Source: DATMYQ01 sp035560935 (lineage in GTDB: Bacteria; Bacillota; Negativicutes; Sporomusales; Sporomusaceae). From it: a stretch of 14,164 bases of DNA. The translations under genes were made by a program, and so were the position numbers. The stretch covers positions 1-14,164 of the forward strand of contig DATMYQ010000142.1 in assembly GCA_035560935.1 (NCBI GenBank). Reading direction: 5' to 3'. A model generated the notes under the pieces. The model saw nothing but the letters and a program-made list of their open reading frames with translations, was not told the DNA's origin and made no database searches. Shown piece by piece: positions 1 to 6,220 of this stretch (positions are counted from its first letter, which is position 1; each line of letters starts with the position of its first letter).

Positions 1-1
1 A

Positions 2-1099
2 CTATATGTAGGGAGCAATCCCCAGGGTTGCGGCCATTGCCATTAGCACCCCCATCGCCAGGTGTAACCAGCGGCGATATTCTCCCCGCCAAACATCGAG
101 CCGACTCACATATTGCGGCGCCACAATCAATATAGTCAAACAAATCAGCAACGGTGAAATGAAAATCAAATTATAATAAATCAGCCACTTTACTGCTGTC
201 ATTGTCGGCATCTGGGCAACAATATTCAAAGCAAAGACGTAAGGCCCGCCGGTGCAAGGCATCTCTATCAGTGCACATAATACTCCTGACACAATGGCCC
301 CGCCAAAAGAAACACACTTTGCAGCATTCTTGAGCAATAATTCTTTCGCCCGTTGCGGCAGCTCACTGTATTTCGTACTGTTGGGAAAAATTGCCGTGCG
401 AATATGCAATCCGGCTAAAATAAACATCCCCAGACAAAGCAGCACCGTAACCCAGGGCGAAACTCCAAACACTTGATTAATTACTTCTTTGCCTGCCAAC
501 CCAGCTCCCAAATACACAGAAAACATCGTCCCGCAAAAAGTAACCCCATAAATGATCGCTTGGCGTTGACTACAAAATACTGTGGCATAACTGGTGGCGG
601 CAATAAACACAAACAGCGCGCAGGGATTGCTGGCATCCGCCAGAGCGGCCATAGTAAAGGGGTACAACCAGGATCGAGAGGCCGCGGCAATCTTTGAGAC
701 CTCCGCCACTACTCCCGCCACTTCCTGTTCGGGAATAATCGCGCCATTTGCACCCAATATTTCCGGCAACCGGTTAATTTCCGCCAATCCGCTTAACAAA
801 ACATCCGGATTTTCTCCATTATTGCTGACAATAACCGTTGGTGTTACTGTGTGCGCTTCATTGCGATACTGCATGTAATAATTAAAAAGTTCACTTTTAT
901 TGTCCGCGGAATTATCCGTTCTCTTGCTGAGAAACACATGTTCTCTTGAATTCTCAGCTGTATATCTTTCCCAATAAGATGCCAATACCCGGCATTGAGG
1001 GCAACGCTCGGAATAATAATAGGTAATTGTTGCCGCCTCAGCCAAAAGCGGTACACAGCAAAACAGCCCTATGATCATTACGATTTTCCAGCTCCTCAT
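2..1099 (-). CDS. Thioredoxin-DsbD/CcdA fusion membrane thiol-disulfide protein
   Basis: Likely moves reducing or oxidising equivalents across the inner membrane to extracytoplasmic thiols. Counted from the chosen ATG (365 aa), it has a signal-type N-terminus (MRSWK, a hydrophobic stretch, then AEA), a thioredoxin/glutaredoxin-like domain with CPQC at residues 33-36 and a TPT cis-proline-type motif near 87, then a polytopic membrane domain from about residue 145. That domain has the paired cysteines of the CcdA/DsbD family: NPC (Cys160) and PCTGGPY (Cys282). The reading frame opens upstream at base 1141, overlapping the ABC exporter stop, but the ATG at 1099 is preferred because AAGGAG lies 9 nt upstream and the signal peptide then begins at once. 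Family assignment is secure. A role in lasso-peptide cysteine chemistry is inferred only from its position last in the operon and from the cysteines in A1 and A2. A general cytochrome c or envelope redox role is the alternative. Confidence 0.85.
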   Translation of the reverse strand: MRSWKIVMIIGLFCCVPLLAEAATITYYYSERCPQCRVLASYWERYTAENSREHVFLSKRTDNSADNKSELFNYYMQYRNEAHTVTPTVIVSNNGENPDVLLSGLAEINRLPEILGANGAIIPEQEVAGVVAEVSKIAAASRSWLYPFTMAALADASNPCALFVFIAATSYATVFCSQRQAIIYGVTFCGTMFSVYLGAGLAGKEVINQVFGVSPWVTVLLCLGMFILAGLHIRTAIFPNSTKYSELPQRAKELLLKNAAKCVSFGGAIVSGVLCALIEMPCTGGPYVFALNIVAQMPTMTAVKWLIYYNLIFISPLLICLTILIVAPQYVSRLDVWRGEYRRWLHLAMGVLMAMAATLGIAPYI

Positions 1100-1137
1100 T
1101 TCATTCCACTCCTTCTTTTGCATCCGGTCAATAATCA

Positions 1138-2922
1138 TCATACCGCATGAACATTAGCCAAAGAAGCAAACCGGCTCCCCCTGTTTTGCGTCAGTGAATG
1201 ATAATTTCCTTTCTCAATTACGCGGCCCTGATCCATCACGAAAATTTGGTCTGCGTGACGAATGGTCGAAATCCTGTGAGCCACGACCACAATAGTCATT
1301 TTTCCCTGCAGCCCTTCGATGGCTTGCTGAATCCTCATTTCATTCTCCGAATCCAGTGAACTGGTTGCTTCATCCAATATCAGCACCGAAGGCTTGCGAA
1401 GCAAAGCCCGGGCCAGTACAATCCGCTGGCGTTCACCGCCGGACAACTTTACACCCCGGTCGCCCACTACCGTATCCAGGCCCAGCGACAATCGGCTTAC
1501 AAACTGATCTGCCGACGCCATCTTAAGCGCAGTCCAAATCTCACTGTCCGCAGCATTTGGACAAGCCCAGCACAGATTATCCCGAATACTGGCGTTAATC
1601 AAAAACGGATCCTGCGGCACATAACCGATTGAATTTCGCCAAAACCGCAATTGTTCCAACAAAGGTTTCCCATCCAGCAAAACAGCTCCCTTTTGTGGCC
1701 GCAGCAGCCCCATCAGCAAATCAATCATCGTACTTTTGCCGGAACCGGATACCCCGACAAACGCCGTAGTACTCCCTACCGGCAAAGTCATCTGTACGTT
1801 TTCTACCGCGCCCCGGCCGGTTTGAGTCTGATAACCAAAAGATACCCCCTGAAATTCCACTCCCTGCTTTAGTTCGATACGACCCGGATTTTTTTCTTCC
1901 GCCAAATTTTCCCGGGTCTGCAGGCAATCCTTCTCAAGTTCCTTCACACTGCAAAACGACGGCAATGTTACGCTCAACTTCTGCAGACCGGCCTGGAATG
2001 AAGCTAATCGGGGCCACAAGCGTGAAGAAATCAACGCAATCAGCACAAATTCCTCCGGCCGCAGCCGGAAAATTTCAATCGCGCTGTACATAAATAGGCT
2101 GATAAACACGGCAGCGCCCATTTTATACCACATATCAGTACGGCTTTGCAGCGAAATAAACCCCATCATATTCTCTCTTAACTGGTTATATACCCGCTGA
2201 AAACTTTCGATTTGATTCGCCTCAATGCCATAGCTTTTGATCTCTTTAATCCCGTTTAAATGTTCGGTCATATCCGCAAACATTTCCCGGTTGGATGCCA
2301 CAATCCGTTCCCCTTGCCGGCGCGATGCCGCAACCAGCGGACGCAGGAGCAAAAACAGTATTACTGCCGACCCCAGCGTTGCCGCCGTCAGCTCCGGCGC
2401 AATCCACAACGCCAGACCAATTTGCATAAAAGTAATCATCACCGATGCCATTAATCCGGTCAGACTGATGGTTGCCGCGCCAATCTGCATGAGATCACTA
2501 ATCATCGTATTCATGATGTCCGATTTTGCCTTCGACATCAGCAGCTGCCACTCTGCATAGGAAACAGCTTTGAACAGCTTTACGCCCAAATGCTGGCAAT
2601 ACAATTGCTGCATTGCCGTGCTCAACAGGAGTTGCTGTCGCTGCAGCCAACTTTGCCCAAAGTTGATGATAAGGTACAGTGCCAGCACCACCAAAAGACT
2701 TAATTGGAGGCCCATGCTCTGGAAAAAGCGACTAAACTCCGCAATCATTCCGTTCTGAGCCTGCATCCCCGGGATGATACCGGACACTCCCAACAGGGGG
2801 ATAATCATCAGTACTCCGGCGCCTTCACAAAAACCCAGACCTACCGTCAGGATAATGCTTAAAAAAAATCGTCCCCGTGAAAAATGATATAAATCCAGCA
2901 AATAGGGCCATATTATTTTCAT
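1138..2922 (-). CDS. ABC exporter of the lasso peptide (D protein)
   Basis: Half-transporter of 594 aa with an N-terminal membrane domain fused to an ATPase domain, expected to work as a homodimer in the inner membrane. Hydrophobic segments occupy roughly residues 15-310. The ATPase domain shows Walker A (GVSGSGKST, 390-398), Q-loop (PQDP, near 436), signature LSGGERQR (493-500), Walker B VLILDEATSSLD (from 513) and the H-loop His549. In lasso clusters this protein exports the mature peptide and gives the producer self-protection. It starts 16 nt after the cyclase stop, with GGAG 8 nt before the ATG. Its stop overlaps the start of the next open frame, so it is probably translationally coupled to the DsbD-like gene. 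ABC exporter identity is certain. The lasso assignment rests on position beside the cyclase. It could also export a lipid-linked glycan from the upstream locus, but the adjacency argues against that. Confidence 0.93.
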   Translation of the reverse strand: MKIIWPYLLDLYHFSRGRFFLSIILTVGLGFCEGAGVLMIIPLLGVSGIIPGMQAQNGMIAEFSRFFQSMGLQLSLLVVLALYLIINFGQSWLQRQQLLLSTAMQQLYCQHLGVKLFKAVSYAEWQLLMSKAKSDIMNTMISDLMQIGAATISLTGLMASVMITFMQIGLALWIAPELTAATLGSAVILFLLLRPLVAASRRQGERIVASNREMFADMTEHLNGIKEIKSYGIEANQIESFQRVYNQLRENMMGFISLQSRTDMWYKMGAAVFISLFMYSAIEIFRLRPEEFVLIALISSRLWPRLASFQAGLQKLSVTLPSFCSVKELEKDCLQTRENLAEEKNPGRIELKQGVEFQGVSFGYQTQTGRGAVENVQMTLPVGSTTAFVGVSGSGKSTMIDLLMGLLRPQKGAVLLDGKPLLEQLRFWRNSIGYVPQDPFLINASIRDNLCWACPNAADSEIWTALKMASADQFVSRLSLGLDTVVGDRGVKLSGGERQRIVLARALLRKPSVLILDEATSSLDSENEMRIQQAIEGLQGKMTIVVVAHRISTIRHADQIFVMDQGRVIEKGNYHSLTQNRGSRFASLANVHAV

Positions 2923-2938
2923 GCAGCATTCTCCATTC

Positions 2939-4912
2939 TTAACTGATCGCTTCCGCTTTTTTTTCTTTTTGGGTCCGCAGGAAACGGCTGAATATCAGTG
3001 CACGCATCAGCATCGCCAGGCCGGGATCATTTACCGCATCATCCGTAATCGTTTGATTTTTTTCTAATTCACGGCGGATGCGGGCAATGTCCAGAAAGGT
3101 TCGCTCTTCGGTTATCGCGCCGATGTCCGCCATCTCTTCTGTGATTTTCGGCCAAATTGGTTGCAGACGTTGTGCAACATCGGCACATTGTTGACCCCGT
3201 TCATGCTGATTCCACCTCACTTCATCCGGCAATAGCCCTTGCATCGCCCGCCGCAGCAGATACCGCTCCCGTCCGCTGCGTGCATATTGCCGTTCCGGCA
3301 CCCGCAGACAAAATTCAATCACCCGCCGGTCGGCCATCGGATCCCGAGAAACAAGGCCATGTGCTTTGGCGCACTTCATATTCATCGTCGCGACATGAGC
3401 AAAAAAATCAGGCGTCAGTTGCTTCTGGCGGAGAGTAAACGAGTCATAGCGTTTATTACCGAAAAATAAAGCAGCATGAGTGCGGAGACGCTCTTCTACT
3501 CCGATTTTCATCGCAAATTCCTGATTAATCGGACTATATTCCTGCATTTTTTTCTTCTCTTGCTGCCGTTGATTCCGCTGCAAACACGCTTGCACCGGCA
3601 TAGGAAGCAAATGGTGGAGCAGCACCCTGCCCGCCCGCCAGGGATGCTGATACCGGCGCAGCGTCGTCCATACTTCTTTGGCAATCCCCAGCCAATCCTT
3701 ATTTAAATACAAAGTATCCAGATAGGTCAAAATGTCACCCCAGGACGCCGTGATATTCCCCAGCCCACCGTGCAGCAACACGGTAATATTTTTCTTTTGC
3801 GCTTCCTCCATAATCTGATCAAGCCAAAACAAATTATCCATTATCTTATATGGCTGTTCCATCATCGCCATCAGCCGTTCTGTATCGCTCAAAGAATGGC
3901 GCCCTTCGGAACGAATATACATCACATCGAGATTGTTGATATGTCCTTTGACTCTTTCAATATAGGGCGTTTCATCCGCCAAGCCGCCGCGCGGCAACCA
4001 ATCCCGGTAACCCAGCATGGGAACCCGGCTAAATCCCAAAATCCGTTGACCAGATTTTTCTAATTCTTTACCCGCCAACGCGGCAATGGCTGTCGAATCC
4101 AATCCGCCGCTCAGCATCACACCCACCGAATTTCGACTGCGCAAACGGCAACGAACCGCTTCTGTCATCACTTCATTTAACGCTTCCGCATATTCCGAGT
4201 CTGACTTCAGACGTAATTCCGGCAGACGTTCCACCTGCCAGTATATTTGCTTGTTCCAAGTATCCGGTCCGACCGTTAGCCGGTGTCCGGCCGGCAGCAA
4301 ATGGATTCCTTCATATAATGTTAACTCCGCATCCAGCAAATGCATTACGGAAGGTATTTTCAAAAAATCCGCTATCCAGGTTTCATTGAACTGCGCCCAA
4401 AATCCCGGAATGGCAAACAACGGTTCCACATAGGTTGAAAATGCGAAACCACCTGCCATGCGATGGTAGTACAACGTTCTTGATCCCACTGGGTCTACCG
4501 CACAAAACAATTCCTTTTTGTTATGATCCCAAATGGCGAAGGCAAAATCCCCCAAAATGTACCGTACACAATCCTGACCCCATTTCCGGTAGGCCAGCAA
4601 AATCAAGGTACTGTCGGCTATTTGGTTCCGCTCAGACCCTTCGATACCAATAATGCCGCATAACTCCTGCCGGTTATCAATAATAGCATCCGCAGTAATA
4701 CTCAATCCTAACTTTGAATTCGAGCAGGGCAGTATTTCGCCCACCGACTCCGGAGTAATCCAGCGAAGCCGATTAGCAAAAAAAACCCCTTTTTTCTGCC
4801 AACAGCCTTCATTGTCAAAAGGAATTTTCGGCAGCTTTCGCAACATCAATTTTCCGATTTCCGGACTGACCGTTTCCCGGTCCCAGTAGTAAAACCCACA
4901 TATCGCACTCAT
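2939..4912 (-). CDS. Lasso macrolactam synthetase (C protein, asparagine-synthetase B-like)
   Basis: Adenylates the side-chain carboxylate of a ring Asp in the core and joins it to the new N-terminal amine, forming the macrolactam ring. The 657-aa protein has an N-terminal class-II glutaminase-like domain (about 1-190) and a C-terminal ATP-pyrophosphatase domain with the PPi loop SGGLDS at about residues 268-273. The N-terminus reads M-S-A-I-C-G-F. Aligned on the glycine, the catalytic Cys2 of true asparagine synthetases is replaced by Ser and the only nearby Cys is at position 5, so ammonia from glutamine is unlikely, as expected of lasso cyclases. An upstream in-frame ATG at 4918 exists, but 4912 is preferred because GGTGG lies 6 nt before it and the AsnB-like N-terminus follows directly. 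It lies 141 nt after the A2 stop (that gap holds an inverted repeat) and 16 nt before the exporter. A plain asparagine synthetase is unlikely given B1, B2 and the precursors alongside. Confidence 0.93.
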   Translation of the reverse strand: MSAICGFYYWDRETVSPEIGKLMLRKLPKIPFDNEGCWQKKGVFFANRLRWITPESVGEILPCSNSKLGLSITADAIIDNRQELCGIIGIEGSERNQIADSTLILLAYRKWGQDCVRYILGDFAFAIWDHNKKELFCAVDPVGSRTLYYHRMAGGFAFSTYVEPLFAIPGFWAQFNETWIADFLKIPSVMHLLDAELTLYEGIHLLPAGHRLTVGPDTWNKQIYWQVERLPELRLKSDSEYAEALNEVMTEAVRCRLRSRNSVGVMLSGGLDSTAIAALAGKELEKSGQRILGFSRVPMLGYRDWLPRGGLADETPYIERVKGHINNLDVMYIRSEGRHSLSDTERLMAMMEQPYKIMDNLFWLDQIMEEAQKKNITVLLHGGLGNITASWGDILTYLDTLYLNKDWLGIAKEVWTTLRRYQHPWRAGRVLLHHLLPMPVQACLQRNQRQQEKKKMQEYSPINQEFAMKIGVEERLRTHAALFFGNKRYDSFTLRQKQLTPDFFAHVATMNMKCAKAHGLVSRDPMADRRVIEFCLRVPERQYARSGRERYLLRRAMQGLLPDEVRWNQHERGQQCADVAQRLQPIWPKITEEMADIGAITEERTFLDIARIRRELEKNQTITDDAVNDPGLAMLMRALIFSRFLRTQKEKKAEAIS

Positions 4913-4918
4913 GCACAT

Positions 4919-4923
4919 CCACC
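4919..4923 (-). promoter_or_regulatory. Ribosome binding site of the cyclase gene
   Basis: On the minus strand GGTGG lies 6 nt before the ATG at 4912. It selects 4912 over the ATG at 4918, which has only a weak purine run upstream. Confidence 0.55.
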
Positions 4924-4961
4924 ATTATCCATTCATTCTTCTTAAATGCTTGTCACGGACA

Positions 4962-4995
4962 TTGCGCTGAAATAGTGTACCTAATTTCAGCGCAA
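4962..4995. repeat. Perfect 12-bp inverted repeat between precursor A2 and the cyclase gene
   Basis: The arms are TTGCGCTGAAAT and ATTTCAGCGCAA, perfectly complementary and separated by 10 nt. As RNA on the transcribed (minus) strand this is a stable 12-bp stem with a 10-nt loop, 58 nt after the A2 stop and about 50 nt before the cyclase start. No T-run follows on either strand, so it is not a standard intrinsic terminator. The most likely role is an mRNA processing or stabilising hairpin, or a partial attenuator, that keeps the short upstream precursor message more abundant than the enzyme message. A DNA-binding palindrome or a mobile palindromic repeat is also possible. The rest of the gap (4924-5053) shows no coding region I can support. 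Confidence 0.7.
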
Positions 4996-5053
4996 CCCCG
5001 CAACAGAAGCGAAAATCATTCTCTACAAGTCACCGCCAAAACAACCAAATCAG

Positions 5054-5212
5054 TTACGAAACGCAGCTACCCGAGCAATCTAGCAATGTACCGAAAATAC
5101 CGGTCGCACCCGTATAACTGTCTTTGTCTGCAGGAACAACTTTATTTTGGTATTCTGTCATTTTTACGCTGATTTCATTGACCTCCGGCGCAAACCATAT
5201 TTTTTTGCTCAT
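5054..5212 (-). CDS. Lasso peptide precursor A2 (52 aa; two Cys in the tail)
   Basis: Short gene coding a leader and a lasso core. The leader (residues 1-20) begins MSKKIWFAPEVNEI and ends KMTE. It has the W-x-x-P-x-V recognition motif for the B1 protein and Thr19 at position -2 of the predicted cut. The core would begin YQNKVVPAD, so Tyr1 and Asp9 can form a 9-residue ring. The 23-residue tail is rich in Gly and Thr (TGATGIFG) and ends DCSGSCVS, with Cys26 and Cys30 of the core placed for a small tail disulfide. The C-terminal residue is Ser, the expected kinase target. By hand, the cyclised core without disulfide is about 3277.5 Da monoisotopic, about 3275.5 with a disulfide, plus 79.97 per phosphate. 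A GAGGTGG site lies 7 nt before the ATG. The gene sits between A1 and the cyclase. A 32-residue core is long for the class. The start, leader motif and context are strong; ring size and disulfide are predictions. Confidence 0.86.
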   Translation of the reverse strand: MSKKIWFAPEVNEISVKMTEYQNKVVPADKDSYTGATGIFGTLLDCSGSCVS

Positions 5213-5219
5213 CTTTTTT

Positions 5220-5226
5220 CCACCTC
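5220..5226 (-). promoter_or_regulatory. Ribosome binding site of precursor A2
   Basis: GAGGTGG on the minus strand, 7 nt before the ATG at 5212, inside the 38-nt A1-A2 gap. A strong site for such a short frame, supporting that A2 is translated. Confidence 0.75.
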
Positions 5227-5250
5227 TTTTTATTTCATTAGTTCTTACCC

Positions 5251-5394
5251 TTATGACTTGTCGTCAGTTATAACCCCGCACAAATCCAGGCTCGGCGTCC
5301 ATTGATCCTTTTTGCTCCCAATTTTGAGAGCCGTCATTTGAATGTCTAGTTCGTTTAACATTGGCCGATTCCAGACACGCTTGGTCTCATTCAT
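5251..5394 (-). CDS. Lasso peptide precursor A1 (47 aa)
   Basis: Short precursor gene whose product would be cut and cyclised by the neighbouring enzymes. The leader (residues 1-22) contains WNRPMLNELDIQMTA, matching the W/Y-x-x-P-x-L motif bound by PqqD-like B1 proteins, with Thr21 at -2 of the predicted cut. The core then starts LKIGSKKD, so Leu1 and Asp8 can close an 8-residue ring. The 17-residue tail starts QWTPS, carries one Cys (core position 17) and ends TDDKS, giving a C-terminal Ser next to acidic residues, as in phosphorylated paeninodin-type peptides. By hand, the cyclised core is about 2728.4 Da monoisotopic, about 2808.4 with one phosphate. The distance from the motif Pro to the -2 Thr is 10 residues, identical to A2. 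AGGAGGTG lies 6 nt before the ATG, 37 nt after the B2 stop. Leu at position 1 is unusual, since Gly, Ala, Ser or Cys are commoner. Gene identity is well supported; exact core borders are inferred. Confidence 0.87.
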   Translation of the reverse strand: MNETKRVWNRPMLNELDIQMTALKIGSKKDQWTPSLDLCGVITDDKS

Positions 5395-5400
5395 CTTTTT

Positions 5401-5408
5401 CACCTCCT
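5401..5408 (-). promoter_or_regulatory. Ribosome binding site of precursor A1
   Basis: AGGAGGTG on the minus strand, a near-perfect anti-16S match, 6 nt before the ATG at 5394. It is one of the strongest sites in the window and predicts high precursor translation. Confidence 0.85.
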
Positions 5409-5431
5409 TATATCCTCACTATATTTCAACG

Positions 5432-5854
5432 TTAATCAGCAAATGTACTGACCACCGTGAAATACTCGCTACCGGCCCCCCCTGTCACGGTCATCTCACC
5501 GCAGCGGAGCCAGGCATGAGCTGCCAAACGATTCTGCGTCTCTTTGCAAACCCCCAGATATAAAGTGGTGCCAATTCCCTGGAACGACAGTATCACTTTC
5601 CCGGTGATTGCCTGTACCAGACATTTGCTTTCCCAGGGGGTAAGACGGCAGACCCGCTCAATCATCCGGCCCACCACTTGGGCCTGTCTCAAATTATTTT
5701 CTGTTTCGCCGGTTGGTGACTCCTTCATATGTTGGCCTAACAGCGGAACAATCCAACGGAATGGAACCGCAACAATAATCAGGCGGATAATGGCACTTAA
5801 AAACAGCACAGCGATCAATAACTTCTTTTCGTTAGCAGAAAGCTTGTACGCCAT
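5432..5854 (-). CDS. Lasso leader peptidase B2 (transglutaminase-like)
   Basis: Cysteine protease of the transglutaminase-core fold that removes the leader peptide once B1 presents it. The 140-aa protein has a hydrophobic N-terminal region (about residues 13-42), then the protease core with Cys78 in TPWESKCLVQA and His113 in AAHAWLRCGEM, matching the C-x-x-Q-A and A-H-A-W motifs of this family. The length suits a stand-alone B2 protein. A longer frame opens at a TTG at 5872, but the ATG at 5854 is preferred because AGGAG lies 7 nt upstream. With this start the gene follows the B1 stop after 10 nt. It precedes A1 by 37 nt. Here the B genes come before the precursors and C, unlike the A-C-B-D order typical of proteobacteria. 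Both precursors have the T-x cut signal that this enzyme class reads, so one protease probably serves both. Confidence 0.9.
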   Translation of the reverse strand: MAYKLSANEKKLLIAVLFLSAIIRLIIVAVPFRWIVPLLGQHMKESPTGETENNLRQAQVVGRMIERVCRLTPWESKCLVQAITGKVILSFQGIGTTLYLGVCKETQNRLAAHAWLRCGEMTVTGGAGSEYFTVVSTFAD

Positions 5855-5861
5855 GACGATT

Positions 5862-5866
5862 CTCCT
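5862..5866 (-). promoter_or_regulatory. Ribosome binding site that sets the B2 start
   Basis: AGGAG on the minus strand overlaps the B1 stop codon and lies 7 nt before the ATG at 5854, favouring that start over the upstream TTG at 5872. Confidence 0.65.
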
Positions 5867-6155
5867 AAACAAGTTCGATCAAACCCCGGCCATACAGTGC
5901 AGTCAAGAAATTGATTACATCTTTCGTACAGGTCTGTTCATCCACATCAAACTCTTGCTGCAGCTGCGCCACCATATCCCGGAGACTACACTTCGTTTCC
6001 ATCATGTTCCAAATACAACTGCCGATAGGATCCAGTCCAAAATACTTGCCACTTTCGATGTCCATCATAACCTTTTCTCCATCCATGTCTGCCGCAATCA
6101 AACCCGGCTTCTGCATCACGGCCGCATCAACATGAATCGGTTCATCCTTTACCAT
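5865..6155 (-). CDS. Lasso leader-binding protein B1 (PqqD-like RRE)
   Basis: Small winged-helix RiPP recognition element that binds the W-x-x-P-x-[LV] motif of the precursor leader and hands the peptide to the B2 protease. The 96-aa protein follows the PqqD pattern: a beta-rich N-terminal half (GLIAADMDGEKVMMDIESGK), then YFGLDPIGSCIWNMME, a helix with LRDMVAQLQQEFDVDEQT, and a final segment VINFLTALYGRGLIEL. The length is usual for the family. The frame opens at 6170, but the ATG at 6155 has GGGAGGG 6 nt upstream and is the better start. It lies between the kinase and B2. Members of this fold also occur beside HprK-related kinases in glycan loci. The adjacent protease, cyclase and precursors make the lasso role by far the most likely. 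Confidence 0.9.
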   Translation of the reverse strand: MVKDEPIHVDAAVMQKPGLIAADMDGEKVMMDIESGKYFGLDPIGSCIWNMMETKCSLRDMVAQLQQEFDVDEQTCTKDVINFLTALYGRGLIELV

Positions 6156-6220
6156 TCCGTGCCCTCCCATCCAATTGATTCCGCTGTTCTTCTTTCAGCA
6201 CTTTGCATTGCATCCTGTGA

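Noticed and set aside
4962..4995. Intrinsic terminator reading of the inverted repeat
   Set aside because: No T-run follows the stem on either strand and co-directional operon genes continue directly downstream.
4924..5053. Possible third precursor between A2 and the cyclase
   Set aside because: Only a 10-codon frame (MIFASVAGLR) is present; no W-x-x-P motif and no T-x cut signal.
5072..5107. Alternative A2 core start after YTG, which would put the ring-closing Asp next to the cysteines
   Set aside because: That core would place the Asp at position 10, outside the usual 7-9 range, and would break the 10-residue Pro-to-Thr spacing shared with A1.
6142..6213. 23-codon minus-strand frame between the kinase and B1
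   Set aside because: No good ribosome site, no leader motif and a composition unlike the precursors; it mostly overlaps the B1 translation start region.
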